A stretch of DNA of 64,000 nucleotides from Epiperipatus broadwayi (taxonomy: Eukaryota; Onychophora; Udeonychophora; Euonychophora; Peripatidae), in assembly GCA_028023455.1 (NCBI GenBank), contig JAQFVV010000548.1, forward strand, positions 124,001 through 188,000. The letters are read 5' to 3'. Numbering within the stretch: the stretch's first letter is position 1; the number at the start of each line of letters is the position of its first letter. Shown here in pieces: positions 49,009 to 61,999 of the stretch. Below the pieces are notes generated by a model. That model searched no databases. It saw only the letters and a program-made list of their open reading frames with translations, and was not told the DNA's origin. The translations under genes were made by a program, and so were the position numbers.

Positions 49009-50126
49009 GTAATAATAAGCACCCCTTTAAAACAATTAGCAATTGATCAAAATAATAATAAAATCAAAAACTCATTATTTTCAAATTAATTTCAATCTAG
49101 GGGAATTATAAACTTTTAACAGGTCACCATGGTCATGGTGGAGTGACTATATAATTTTACTTTTAATTGACTAATTTATAATAGTCACAGATAACGGTCA
49201 TATTAAACACTCATAAAAACAAGATTTTATGCATATTCAATCATATTTCTTGATTACCCCCTCCCCATCCATCTTAATATTATTATTAAATGACAAAATA
49301 ATTAAGCCACTTGGACTTTCGGTGAGCAATAAATAAGCAACAAATTATGAACTATAACAATAATTTTAATTAACAAATAAAATTATTATAATGAAAATGT
49401 ATTTGCATGTTTACACCTATAATTATATAAATAGCATGCATAAGAACAAAAATCGTTGTGGGTTTATAATAATTTATTAAGAAAAGTTCATAATAATTCA
49501 TTAAATTATCTTGATATCTCAGTGAGCTCACACTTTATTAGCTTGTGAAAGTAGATGGATGTATTACCATTAGAGTCATTATTTTAAATATCTGCAAACA
49601 ACATTCAAATTTTAATTTTTTGTGATTTATTTCATTGTAGTTTTTCCAGATAATTACTGCATCGAAATTAAATAGATTTACCAATTAAAGCAAATAATAT
49701 ATCTTTTATAAGTCATTAGAAGCAATTTTTATTATATTGGAGTATCATATATTTTTTGTTTCAGCTTTAAACAGTAATTAATAGACCGGAATCGCAATTA
49801 AGTTTAAGGCATTTCTTTGTTTACAATTTCATATTCGCCTACACCACTGATGAAGAAATAACATTTCCCTCTCTTTTCTTGAAAAAGCAGCCGATCAAAC
49901 AGTCATTCTACGACTGGTTTCTATAGCAACATCGTTTTTTAAATCAGTAATTTTATTTTAAAATAAAAATTATAATACATTTTACTTTTTATAATTATTA
50001 TTATTATTATAATTTTTATTACTTTAAAATGTATTTTATTTACGTGAGACTATTACATATTCTAGAATATTTAATAAAAAAATGCTCGTAAAAACCATGC
50101 CTATAAAGTCTGCCACGAGGTTTACA
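49009..50126 (-). mobile_element. Solo LTR, copy B
   Basis: About 1.12 kb collinear with the LTRs of copies A and C, but with no leader or gag on the left side, as expected after LTR-LTR recombination. Boundaries come from where similarity to copy C stops: left at TAATAATAAGCACCCC, right at TTTACA, where copy C ends ATTACA. Orientation inferred from copies A and C. No target-site duplication could be read because the left flank is (AT)n. Confidence 0.75.
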
Positions 50127-51279
50127 TTAGCCTCTCCTTCATTTATCTCAATAAAATTTATTAAAAAAATAGCTTAGAAGGTAAAGTATGTACATATATT
50201 AACAGATAATTATAAATTACAGTGGTATCTTTATAATATTGCAGTCAGGAATGGAAAGGACTAACGAGTGCTTCATATGTTACAGCCGTGATGTGTACTA
50301 TGTTTTCTGATGAAGATTTAGAGGACTAAGGCTTTTGTAAAGCTATTCAGATATAGTAATCAGTTTCCATGTATCATCAAATTTACTCTTCGGTGTGAGA
50401 AGTTGATCCATTCCCTTGATCTTAGAAAGTTTTCGCATTATATATTTTTCTTTCTGAAAGAAGGCAGTTAAATACAATTTTACAACGTGTAGTCCAGAAA
50501 GAGCGGATTTACCATAAACATCACTTGATTTTATTTTTACATTAATTTTTTTTAATCTTACAATAATGTCATGCTTAGCAAATAGACATACAATCTGGTA
50601 TGAACATAACAAACAAATATCATTCTTAGTCTAGATATCATTTGAAAATCCATTACATTGGTATGCATATAATTTTTTTCATTAATTCCATTAAAATTAT
50701 TTACTGGATTTGATCATCCACCGGCAATGCTGAGATGAACAAGGAAATCTTCCACAGATAATAAGTATACCATGTAACATGAACTCTAAGAGATTGATCT
50801 CGAATACAAATATAAACATCAAACAAACTATATTAAATGAACTATACATTTAAGTAAAGCCATATTTCATTATGAGACTAATATACAATTTATTGCAAGC
50901 ATTACGCTTGGCTCACTCACTTTTGAGTCTTAAAGTCTGTCAAATATAAAAAATTTGTTGTCTGGGTCACTTTTGAGAGTAATAGACTAACAATTGTAAG
51001 TATAATATGGTTGGGAATAGTGCTGTGATAAGAACTCAAATATCATGAAAACATGCCAATCTCAAAACAATAAAATATCTACATTCAACATCGGCACAGA
51101 CCAATATGATCAAAGTTCAAAAAAACCATGAAATTAATTTTAGTTCAAATTATATAATGTTTTATTTTATCTGATTTCGCAAATAACACTATTAGTCAAT
51201 ACATTTAGCATGACTTCTTTATCAGTTATTGTTTTTAGCGTTTGAGAAGCACAATTCATTTTAATACTAGTCACTTTTT
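50127..51279. other. Unassigned DNA between LTR copies
   Basis: An 89-aa minus frame (50,343-50,612) has ordinary residue usage but no motif I recognise, and no flanking coding blocks. Downstream protease or polymerase parts of copy C could lie here, but I cannot see them. Confidence 0.35.
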
Positions 51280-52560
51280 ATGCTTAGTAGTATGCACATT
51301 TACAGTCTGTATTTCTAAATTATTTGTTAACTCTACTATGACAGGTACCTATTAACAAATCCAAAGGCATTAACATGAATGTCATCCTTATTCATAGAAG
51401 GATTAAACTTTGCCTCTCACTAAATATATTTTATTAATATTTAGACCCTCATTTGGTATGACCATAAAGACTTTTTATTTTCAGTAATTCTGATTCATCT
51501 CTTAAAAAATGAATTGTTTAGTTTGTGAGTTCTAGTTTTACTCTTTATCTTTATTCTCACATAATGAGTTCTTGAAATAATTTCTTGGTAATCTACCTAG
51601 CTTAAATACTTGCCCTAACTCTACGTTCCTCTTCTCTAGTTCTATAATTTTTAATCTTGGTGGTTTCCTGGTACTTCTTTTATTCATCCTACCAAGTAAA
51701 ATACTATACTTAATCCTACTAAATCACCCTTCTGGATCATCTATTTCTTTGATATTTAAATAATCTAATTCGGTTTCCCAATCGGACATTTCTTCACTTT
51801 TACATTTATTATGTGCTCATTTAGATACATAGTGAACTAAAGTGCTTGCAAACATCGCCCTCCTATTGTAAAGTTATTTAAACTATCAATAATATATTGA
51901 ACATTTTTAACTTATAAAGGTGGATATTTTTCATTAGCTTTATCTATTTAATCTAACTTAGATTGTATATTTTTCTCTTGCTATTCTGAAATTACATCAC
52001 AACTAGCTTTATCTATTTGCTCAGTTACACTATTTTCTTTATTTATTTTCCCTAATTTCCTCTATTAGCATCATGTTTTTTCACTTGGACCTCAAGGTTT
52101 ATGTCACTACTTTTACTTTTTAACTCTACAAAGCGACTTTTTAATCTACTTATTATTTCTTAGTTATTCTATCTGTTTTTTGTTTCCTTTTGTCTGACTC
52201 TCAATTTGTGTTTTAATTCCTCCATTTTGTTCTTCCATTTGACGTTTCAATTCTGTGAACATGATTTCATTGTTCTCTTTATATTCTTTATTTTGTGTTT
52301 TAAGATCTTTCAATTCTATAATTATGCTTCCATGACCTGTTTAATTTTTGGTTTGTGTTTTTAGATCCTCACTTCGTTTTTCAATTTTTTTATCCAATTC
52401 TGTAAAAAAGCTTTCCATGTTCTCTTTATTTTCTTTTTTAAATTCTGTGAATATGTTCACAATCATCTTCATAAACTCACTATTATGATTCCCATTTTCG
52501 TTTACGGGAACTTCCATTTTCGTTTTAGCTGAGATAATCATTTCATGCTAAAATTGGTGG
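51280..52560 (-). pseudogene. LTR-element gag and protease-start remnant, copy C
   Basis: On the minus strand, the frame starting at 52,541 reads EFMKMIVNIFTEFKKENKEN and then ELDKKIEKRSEDLKTQTKN, a charged coiled-coil-like gag segment that continues in broken frames to about 51,950. A possible decayed CCHC knuckle follows near 51,850 (HYVSK retained, cysteines lost). Then comes SDWETELDYLNIKEIDDPEG, a basic RPPRLKIIELEKRN-like stretch, and PNEGLNINKIYLVRGKV, which resembles the region before a retropepsin active site. The aspartate motif itself is destroyed. Gag-then-protease order supports an LTR retrotransposon. Confidence 0.6.
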
Positions 52561-52980
52561 CTAACCTTACTATAACAATTTTAAAAAAAGCATATATTTA
52601 ATAATCTTAACAATTTTTTTTATTTCTTTGCCAAATAGAATGCCCGCCTCTCTTTACCTTATATAGCCTTTCTAAAACTGCACTCTATTCTAGTTTTAAT
52701 ATCTTATTTTATTTGGCTTCTATTATCTCTATCAATCTATATCGATTACTATTGCTGTTTAAAGACACTTATAAGTTTATTGATTGATTTTTTTTTTATT
52801 TTTTTATTTTTGTTTATAACAAAATAAATTATTATATTTCCCATTTAACCAAGTATTTATATTCCTTAGTTCAAAGACTAATTTATTTTTTTCTGAACAT
52901 TAATAAAAAAAAAATTAAAACTAAAGTAGGATTAATCCCTTTTTATTTTGATCGAAATAATATCAGAATAAGTTCTCAAA
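52561..52980 (-). other. LTR-element leader, copy C
   Basis: Collinear with 32,346-32,737. Next to the LTR, both copies share a block resembling TTNTTTTGATCRARATAAT in plus orientation, where the primer-binding site would sit. I could not match it to a tRNA. Confidence 0.5.
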
Positions 52981-54185
52981 TATAACAGTAAGTACCCTTT
53001 TAAGTAATTGGCAATTTATCAAAATAACAATAAAATGAAAAATATAATATTCGCAAATTAATTTTAGTCTAAGGGAATTATAAATATATAACGAGAGAGG
53101 ATGTACATGATAGACAGTATATATAATTTTATTTTTAATTGACTAATTTATAATAGTCATAGATAACGTTCAATTGAACTCACATAAAAACAAGTCTTTA
53201 ATCAGATTCAATAATATTTCATAATCGCTACCCCCCCCCATCCAAATTAATATTATTATTAAATACCAACATAAATAAGGCTTGGACTTCAAATGAGAAA
53301 TAAACAAACATCAAATTATTAATTATAACAACAACTTTAATTAACAAATAAATTATAATAATAATAAAAAAAAAACGTATTTACATATTTACACTTAAAA
53401 TTATATGAAGAACGTGCATGGAAGGAAAAATTTTTATGGATTTATTATAATTTATTGAAAAAAGTTTATAGTAAATCCATTCAATTATCTTGATATCTCT
53501 AGGAGCCCATACTTTATTAGCTTGAGAAAGTAGATAGATGTATTACCATTAGAGTCATTATTTTAAAGGTCTGCAGGGTTCACATTTTAACTTTTTGCGA
53601 TTTATTTCAGCGTAGTTTTTCCTATAAAGTTTTTTCCAGATAATTAGGGCATCAAAATCAAATAGATTTACCATTTAATTCATAGAAGAATATCTATCTT
53701 TTATAATTTATTAGAAGCAGTTTTTTTATATTGCGGGTATAGCATACTTTTAGAGTCAACTTTAAACAGTAATTAATAGACCAGCAGAATCGCTGTTAAG
53801 TTTAAAGCATTTCATTATTTATAATTTCATATTCAAATATACAACTGGAAAAATCAGAAAAGACATTTCGAAGTTTTACACCAGAGACTGCATTATATTT
53901 ATTTAAATAAAAATTACATTTTAATGCCTTCTATCCAGTAAATGACAGGATGGAGAAGTAACAGTTCCCTCTCTTTTCATGGAAAAGCAGATGATTAGAC
54001 AGTCATTCTGCTACCAGATTCTATAGCAATGCTGTTGTTTTTAAAACAGTAATTTTAATTTAAAATAAAAATCATTTTAAATTATTTCAAAATTTATTTT
54101 ATATACATGAATTTTCATATTCTAGAATATCTAATTAAAAATACACACAAAAACCTTGCCTGTAAATTCAGCCATGTTGATTACA
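52981..54185 (-). mobile_element. LTR, copy C
   Basis: About 1.2 kb collinear with copies A and B. Landmarks: TTTATAATAGTCATAGATAA near 53,148, ATAAAAACAAG near 53,183, CTATAGCAATG near 54,021, and TTGCCTGTAAATTCAGCCAT near the end. It ends ATTACA. It lies upstream of the gag remnant on the minus strand, so it is the 5' LTR. Confidence 0.75.
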
Positions 54186-54355
54186 ATACATATAAAGATT
54201 CCAATGACTAATATACTACTGATTTATTAAATAAATGAAATATTCTCAATCCAAAGCACAATGTCATCTTAATTTCTTTTATATAGTGCTTAAAAGAAAA
54301 GATATAAAAATAGCTTAATGAGTTTAAATTTATTTAGCAACTTGGGTTTGATGTA

Positions 54356-54428
54356 AAAGGTGGCCGAGTGGTTAGCACAGCTGTTTTACAAGCAGTTGTC
54401 CTGGGGTTCGCTTCCCAGCCGACGCTTT
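54356..54428 (+). repeat. tRNA-like sequence (SINE head or tRNA pseudogene)
   Basis: TGGCCGAGTGG (54,361-54,371) is a perfect polymerase III A box, and GGTTCGCTTCC (54,405-54,415) is a near-consensus B box at normal spacing. A 5-bp anticodon-like stem around TTTACAA can be drawn (two G-U pairs). The T-stem has a mismatch and no convincing acceptor stem closes. More likely a tRNA-derived SINE head or a pseudogene than a working tRNA. Confidence 0.45.
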
Positions 54429-54614
54429 GACACATAAAAAGCTATTATAAGTTAACAGTGTAATTTTACTTAGCGTCAGGGGATTTTCAACCAGTGGTAA
54501 TTGATAGTTTTCAGTATACATCAAAGGCAAAAATTATCTATGTTTATAAGAATACAATCTCCTTATTTCAGTTCTTTATTGGAATAACAACCGATGGAAA
54601 TTATTTAATTCAAC

Positions 54615-54616
<2 letters not shown>

Positions 54617-54692
<76 letters not shown>
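54617..54692. repeat. (AT)n microsatellite upstream of the receptor
   Basis: About 76 bp of TA repeats some 285 bp before the receptor ATG. It produces mirror IYIYIY open frames on both strands, which are artefacts. Confidence 0.95.
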
Positions 54693-54695
<3 letters not shown>

Positions 54696-54976
54696 GTCAA
54701 TGTGTGTGTATAAATTATATATAAAACACATTTATTTTTATAAGATTTACAGTTATTTAACCTTAAAGTATAAAACAAAGAATAATGATATATAAAAGTG
54801 TACAGTAATTGATTGTAGTTCCTATTTACCAATTATCTATTTATGCTGCTGCTTTTTTAACAATCCATTTTTGTATCTATTTACTACATTTATTGAATTT
54901 AAAGTAGTAAGTGAATGTAAATTACTTTTCTTTTATTTTCTAGATATAAAAACTGATTTTTCTTATCTTTACTGAA

Positions 54977-55918
54977 ATGTTCCTTTTAATTTATCATTCC
55001 ATCATATTAATTATTGCATTTACAAGTTTGTTTTGTAATATCATGTCAATCGTAATATTTTCTAAGAAAGCAATGTCTAATGTCTGCTACTTATATATGA
55101 GAGCTTTATCTGTTGCTGATCTTTTTCTTACACTTTGTCATATTTGGTTAGCTAGCGATTATACGTTTCCCTATATGTATGTATCTTACAATATTACTTG
55201 GATCAGAGCACACTTTGTTTTATTTATTACGTTTATATGCCTAAGTATTAATGCATGGATGACAATATGTATTTCAATCGATAGATTTATAGCAGTTTGT
55301 TATCCCTTGCACTCTAGGCTTATACAAAACCGTTCTCTTGCATATTGCATCATTACCAGTGTTTACTGCTTTTGTATTGTTTTTCATCTGCCATTTACTG
55401 TTCGTGACAGCGTTTTAAATCATCAGAATACTACAAAAGTCCTCTTTTTAAATAATACGGTCTTTACTTACAAATATGGTGAAAATATAAAAATAACTTC
55501 GACAATTTCATTTAGAATTTATCAATGGCTTCGAGAAGTTCTTTGTCGTGTAAGTCCAATCCCTTTAATTATGGCAATAAACATAAGAACTGTTATTATG
55601 TTTAAAAAAACGCAAAAGCGTAAAAAGGAAATGAAATCAGATCAACAAAGCTCAAAAAATAAAGAGGATACACAACTTGTCACAGTTTTAATCAGTATTG
55701 TAATTGTTTCCATGATTACTCTATTTATTGGATTAGTTTGTTATATTTTTTTGACAACAAGTGGTTGGGACTCTCTTGGTTACAAAGTAATATATGAAAT
55801 AACTATATTTTGTGAGTTATCTAATTGTTGCATTAATTTCTTTATTCATTTTACTTGTAACTCAAAGTTTAAAAAGATGTGGGAGTTAACGTTCAATTGC
55901 AAAAAGAACGTAATATAA
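54977..55918 (+). CDS. Rhodopsin-like GPCR, divergent peptide-receptor type
   Basis: A 313-aa single-exon frame, probably a plasma-membrane receptor. Seven hydrophobic segments lie near residues 2-29, 36-58, 79-101, 120-141, 183-209, 234-259 and 270-292. Class A marks: N21 (1.50), LSVAD48L (2.50), D102-R103-F104 at the end of TM3, P196 in TM5. TM7 reads NCCINFFIH where NPxxY is usual, a pattern I associate with FMRFamide/myosuppressin-like receptors. N-glycosylation sequons at N72, N151 and N159. Unusual: the N-terminus is almost absent, TM6 lacks CWxP, and Cys3.25 is replaced by A78 with no ECL2 cysteine, so the standard disulfide is missing. An in-frame TAA at 54,947 prevents 5' extension. 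A good acceptor (TTTTATTTTCTAG, ending 54,943) suggests a 5'UTR intron. AATAAA lies at 56,553. Ligand unknown; a decaying copy is possible. Confidence 0.85.
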   Translation: MFLLIYHSIILIIAFTSLFCNIMSIVIFSKKAMSNVCYLYMRALSVADLFLTLCHIWLASDYTFPYMYVSYNITWIRAHFVLFITFICLSINAWMTICISIDRFIAVCYPLHSRLIQNRSLAYCIITSVYCFCIVFHLPFTVRDSVLNHQNTTKVLFLNNTVFTYKYGENIKITSTISFRIYQWLREVLCRVSPIPLIMAINIRTVIMFKKTQKRKKEMKSDQQSSKNKEDTQLVTVLISIVIVSMITLFIGLVCYIFLTTSGWDSLGYKVIYEITIFCELSNCCINFFIHFTCNSKFKKMWELTFNCKKNVI

Positions 55919-55950
55919 ACGAATGTATGCTAATATAGTGTTTAAAGTAA

Positions 55951-56266
<316 letters not shown>

Positions 56267-58228
56267 ATCTGGCTATCTAAATATAAATATGTATTTTATC
56301 TACTTGCATATCAATCTCTTTATCTATCAAATCATTTATCTACTTAACTACATATTTGTACCTATTTTGAGATTTATCTATCTATATTGCATTATATATA
56401 AATATACATTTTTATTAGATATAAACTTTATATATGCTAAACGTTTCATTAATGTATGTAATATAAAAGACACTATAACCATGTACACGATTTAATATTT
56501 AATTTATTAAACCTCAGTGTTTAATATATATCTAAACTAAAATATTTTACGCAATAAAATTATTATTTTTGTCTCTTTCAATTACTGAAAAAGTATTTAT
56601 TGAATATTAAATATTTAAATCATGAAAGTGATTTAATCTGTTTTACAAGATTATGCAAGAAAACAGAATTACAACAAAAAGAAGAAAGTTAAGCAATATG
56701 ACTATGTCTTATAATAATAAATGGAAAATTGGTTTGAAGAGATGTGAAAAAAAAAATTATAAAAAAAAAATGACCAGAATTAATTTAATTCAGATTTATT
56801 AAAATCAAAATATAGTTATAATTAAGTAGGTAGATAATTAGACAACATATATATATATATATTCTAACCTCAACTTTAGGCAAGCAGATAGTCGATTGAA
56901 AATAACTCCGGAACCGAACAAGGAATGCTAGTGTGTTTACCTAATGATAGTAATAATAATATTATGTATACCCGGGCGCCAAATTGTAACTATGAAATCG
57001 CAATAACCACCAGAGATCATCATCCATGCTTATTATTATAGGGTATAAGGAAGATAGTCATTAAATTGTCTCAAAAAATATATAATGTTGATACATCCAA
57101 TTCAATTTATTAGGGTCTTAATTTAAACTTAATAACTATTATGTAAATACTCTGTGACAATTTATTACTGCTAACTAAATAATCTAGACAACTTTCTTCC
57201 ACAACTTTATATATATATATATGATCTCGAGTGGTAATTACAAGAATGTTGAGTATATTTCTAATATATAAATGAGTAGAAATAAATTAGTAATCGATGC
57301 GGAGAACTCGCAACTTTCCTAATAAAAGATTATTATTTAGTTTAAAGTAGAATAAAAGAAATGTTATAAGTCCTTCCCATTTAACCCAGCAACTATTATT
57401 TTTGTTCTCAGCATCTATCACTTTTAATAATCACAATTATATCACACTAAATGTCTATGTTATGTTCTCCTTTATATCTTCTTAAATGACAATCTTAATC
57501 TTATTCCCTTAAACACACATATATGCCTTCCAACTAACTATAGATTCATTATCATTATCATAATAGTATTTTCCGATTTTAATACCTACACTATTTGACT
57601 TCCAAGCCAGCTCTCTTAAAGTTAATAATCGAAGTACTCAAATTTCTCAAGGTCTTGATTTGCTAATGAGGTGCAATTGTTAATGATCACAGTGCAATTG
57701 ATATGATCCCAAAACTTTTCTAAATTAAATTTTAATGTGATTCAATCAGTGGAAAACATATTAAATACCAAAAGCACAGAAAAAGTAATTTTATGTCTAC
57801 TCCTAATATTTATAACATTGCAACGAAACAAATACCTAAATTTAACATATCTAAATGGACTATTTTCTCTCATTTTATTTTATTTCATATCATCTGTTTG
57901 CCACATTTAACTAATATCTTTAAATCTATTACATTTTACAAGTCAGGTCTTTATTCACACGAAATGATTATACACCCACTCCTATATAAGAGAAAATCTT
58001 TCTTGGTTGATATTTTACAAAGGTGAGTAATGAAAATCAATATTGGAAGTAAACTATGGAAATAAATCATGGAAATCAATCATGGAAATCGATCGTGGAA
58101 ATCAATCAACATAAGACAATTCATAAATTTAAATGTGATCTGGTATTATTATAAAATTGGTTGTGGCAGTATGTAAATTTATAACAATAACAAATATTTA
58201 TTATACTTAAACAAGAAAGAAACACCCA
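56267..58228. other. Gene-free DNA, nothing recognised
   Basis: No supported gene. 58,050-58,105 carries several imperfect GGAAATCAATCRTGGAAAT repeats. Confidence 0.45.
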
Positions 58229-58755
<527 letters not shown>

Positions 58756-59570
58756 AGTGTCACCACAATCTCAAACACAATACTCATTGTAAAATAAAAT
58801 TTTACGTTTTTTTATATGAAATTCATTTTAACTAAAAAATAATAATAATAATAAATATATACTTTCAGATTATTTAAATTTCTTTAAACGTAATCACTGT
58901 TTTGACCCATATTTCAATTTAAAGTTGATGTGCTTACGCATGGAATCGCAATATAAATATGAAATTATCTTATAACTTTACCCAACAGCCTACTCAATTT
59001 CTTTCTCCCACCTTCATTAGAACAATTATAAATTGAACTATTCCAATAAAAAATAATATTTTGTATTTCCTATACCAAGATAATGTTATATCCAAACTTT
59101 CTAACCATTCTAAATAATTGGCTGAAATATAAAACCATAGTTTTATATCCATGCATGCTAAATAATCACTGCTATCCCCCTGTGATTCTGATCATCATGT
59201 TACCACTTTAGTGACTGTATACATTTTGATATGCTAATATGTTGCCACAGCTTGACGATGGCTAATTTTATTACCTTCCACAATCTCTGATTACAGATCG
59301 GCCAGCTTAAAAATTAACGCCACTCTCTGCCATCCCCCACATCAACACACAATATTTTAAAAACAAATATTTGCTATAATTTAATAGAAGTACTTTCAAC
59401 TATCTAAGTAGTCATTATCAACTATTACCATATTGTATTACAAAAAACGTTATATATTTATATTATAAATATTGTTATAATAAAAGTATTGTTATAACAT
59501 TTTAATATTAACATTAATATTCTAATATTATTAAATTTAATCTCTAAATCTTTCTGGGATTTGTTCAATT
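58756..59570. other. Gene-free DNA, nothing recognised
   Basis: No supported feature. Confidence 0.45.
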
Positions 59571-59910
59571 ATTCTCTAAGTTCATTAAACCTAGTATAAC
59601 ACATTTCATTAATTTCCTTAATTTCACATCACAAATTATATCTAAATTCCTCTAACCTTGCATTTGTAGCATTAATTTCGATCTTACATAATTCAAATTT
59701 ATGATTTATATCCTCTTTCAATTCCTGATTCAGATTAATCATTTTTCTTTTTAACTCATTATTCCCAACATCAAATTTATTATCCATAGCTTCTCTAACC
59801 TCTTTATTTTCTTTACTTTGACTCTCAGATTTATTGTCAATAATCTCAACTAGCTGCCTAAACATTTCCTGAACACGACATTCAGGTTCTACCAATGTTT
59901 TTATTTTCTT
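59571..59910 (-). pseudogene. Coiled-coil gag/ORF1-like fragment
   Basis: An 88-aa minus-strand frame starts MVEPECRVQEMFRQLVEIID and continues SKENKEVREAMDNKF, ELKRKMINLNQELKEDINHK and INATNARLEEFRYNL. It is highly charged with heptad-like spacing, and broken frames continue the pattern to about 59,571. The style resembles the gag segments at 31,650 and 51,280, but I see no direct sequence match. No zinc knuckle, protease or RT nearby. It could equally be ORF1 of a non-LTR element. Confidence 0.45.
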
Positions 59911-60236
59911 ACCTTACATAATTAATTCCTTGCCTCTCAAAATCAATATTTATATTTTAAAATAAGTAACTTGCAAAATTATATCAGATTATTTTGTTTT
60001 TGAATACTAATATAGTTATCTATTGATTTTCAGGCCGAGCCACTGAAGTTCACGAGAGAGCAACTAATGAGCAACAACGATATCATTTAGTCTACAACAA
60101 TCAAAACATTCTTTTACTATTTCCTATTTGAATAGACCCATAGAAATTGTCTGATTAAATCAATTTTACAAAATATTACTGCCATACAAATATAACCCTA
60201 TATTATCTTGCGATCATGAATAAATATATATAAACG

Positions 60237-61110
60237 CACTGGGTGATAAAAGGTAGAAAGACGGTTGTAGAGGCGCTACAATCACTGATTTGAATAAACG
60301 TTAAAGTTCCACCAATAGCAAAAATGTTAAATTTAAGAATGTTTTTTTTTTTTAAATCTTTCCAAATAGGAGGAAGTTTGCATGCGCATCTTGCTTACTG
60401 ATACAGTCTGGCCTTTTAAGTATCTCAACGGCTTCTCTAATTTTGCACTGGTAGAGATTATCACATCTGGATATGATCCTGGTATTAGAAAAATCAATTT
60501 TATGACCTGAATCTATAGTATGGAGTGAGAGTGCTGATGATGATGAGTGTTGTTTAACTGAATTAGCATGCTCATCTCTCCTAACACTGATGCGATAATT
60601 ACTCATACCTATGTAAAAAGCTTTACAATTTTACATGAGATTTGATAAACACCATGGGATTCAAGAGGGATTGAATCCTTAGGCTTGATTATTATATTGC
60701 TGATCTTTTGATGAGTAGAAAAAGTGTATCTATATTATAGCATTTCAATATACGTCCAATACTGTCTGTAGTTCCTTTTACATATGGAACACAAATCCTA
60801 ATAGCTGATTTATCATCTTTTTGTTTCCTATTTTGTCCATTTTGGGCTTGAAATAAGGTTTTTTTTTTTTTTTATAAATTTATAATTATAACTATTTGTT
60901 AATAAAACACTATTAATATGATTTATTTCTTCTTTCAGATGTGAATTATCTGAAAGGTTAATTGCTCTATTTAAAAAAGTTTTGGCTACAGAAATTATCT
61001 GAGTTGGGTGATGATGAGAACGGAAATGTAAATATCTGTCCGTGTGTGTATTCTTTCTGTAAATCGAAAAAGATAAACTATTTGGTGTTCTGGTGACTAG
61101 AACATCAAGA
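60237..61110 (-). mobile_element. PLE 3' half, left arm of large foldback
   Basis: About 874 bp forming a near-perfect inverted repeat with 61,131-61,999 across a 20-bp spacer. The minus-strand frame at 60,352-60,606 reads SNYRISVRRDEHANSVKQHS then IDSGHKIDF and REAVEILKRPDC, a GIY-YIG C-terminal region. It ends at CACCCAGTG (60,237-60,245 reversed), exactly where the right arm's similarity ends. The right arm is better preserved. Confidence 0.85.
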
Positions 61111-61130
61111 GTCTGATGGAAAACTCCCTT

Positions 61131-61999
61131 TTCTTGATGTTCTACTCACCAGAACACCAAATAGTTTGTCTTTTTCGATTTACAAAAAGAATACACACAC
61201 GGACAAATATTTACATTTACATTCTCATCATCACCCAACTCAAATAGTTTCTGTAGCCAAAACTCTTTTAAATAGAGCAATTCACCTTTCAGGTAAGTCA
61301 CATCTGAAAGAAGAAATAAATCATATTAATAGTGTTTTATTAACAAATAGTTATAATTAAAAATTTATAAAAAAAGCCTTATTTCAAGCCCAAAATGGAC
61401 AAAGTAGGAAACAAAAAGATGATAAATCAACTATTAGAATTTGTGTTCCATATGTAAAAGGAACTACAGACAATATTGGACGTATATTGAAATGCTATAA
61501 TATAGATACAGCTTTTTCCATTCATCAAAATATCAGCAATCTAATAACCAAGCCTAAGGATTCAATCCCTCTTGAATCTCATGGTGTTTATCAAATCTCA
61601 TGTAGAAATTGTAAAGCTTCTTACAGAGGTATGAGTAATCATTGCATCAGTGTTAGGAGAGATGAGCATGCTAATGCAGTTAAACAACATTCATCATCAT
61701 CAGCACTCTCACTCCATACTATAGATTCAGGTCATAAAATTGATTTTTCTAGTACCAGGATCATATCCAGATGTGATAATCTCTACCAGTGCAAAATTAG
61801 AGAAGCCATTGAGATACTTAAAAGGCCAGATTGTATCAATAAACGAGATGATACATGCAAACTTCCTCCTATTTGGAAATATTTTTTTAAAAAACATTCT
61901 TAAATTTAACATTTTTGCTATTGGTGGAACTTTAATGTTTATTCAAATCAGTGATTGTAGCGCCTCTACAACCATCTTTCTATCTTTTACCACCCAGTG
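61131..61999 (+). mobile_element. PLE 3' half, right arm of large foldback
   Basis: About 869 bp containing the end of an RT-linker and a complete GIY-YIG block (61,166-61,903), followed by a tail ending CACCCAGTG. Apart from one stop the frame is open, so this is the youngest-looking PLE piece in the window. Confidence 0.85.
61166..61903 (+). pseudogene. PLE linker and GIY-YIG domain, one stop
   Basis: A single reading frame of about 245 codons is interrupted only by TAA at 61,358-61,360. In order: FSIYKKNTHTDKYLHLHSHH (the 'vyrKpT.Td.YLh' post-RT motif), a helical linker ending in NSYN at the stop, then ICVPYVKGTTDNIGRILKCY ('iPYVkG.s..i.ril'). Next are GVYQISCRNCKASYRGMSNH, the GIY-YIG site with YIG changed to YRG, and ISVRRDEHANAVKQHSSSSA, then IDSGHKIDF, REAIEILKRPDC and the C-terminus. 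The altered YIG and the internal stop make it inactive. Confidence 0.85.

Noticed and set aside
50343-50612. 89-aa minus-strand frame
   Set aside because: More normal residue usage than its neighbours, but no motif, no supporting flanking exon and no similarity I recognise. Left as unassigned DNA.
54494-54832. Overlapping IYIYIY frames on both strands
   Set aside because: (AT)n is self-complementary, so both strands are open; no coding meaning.
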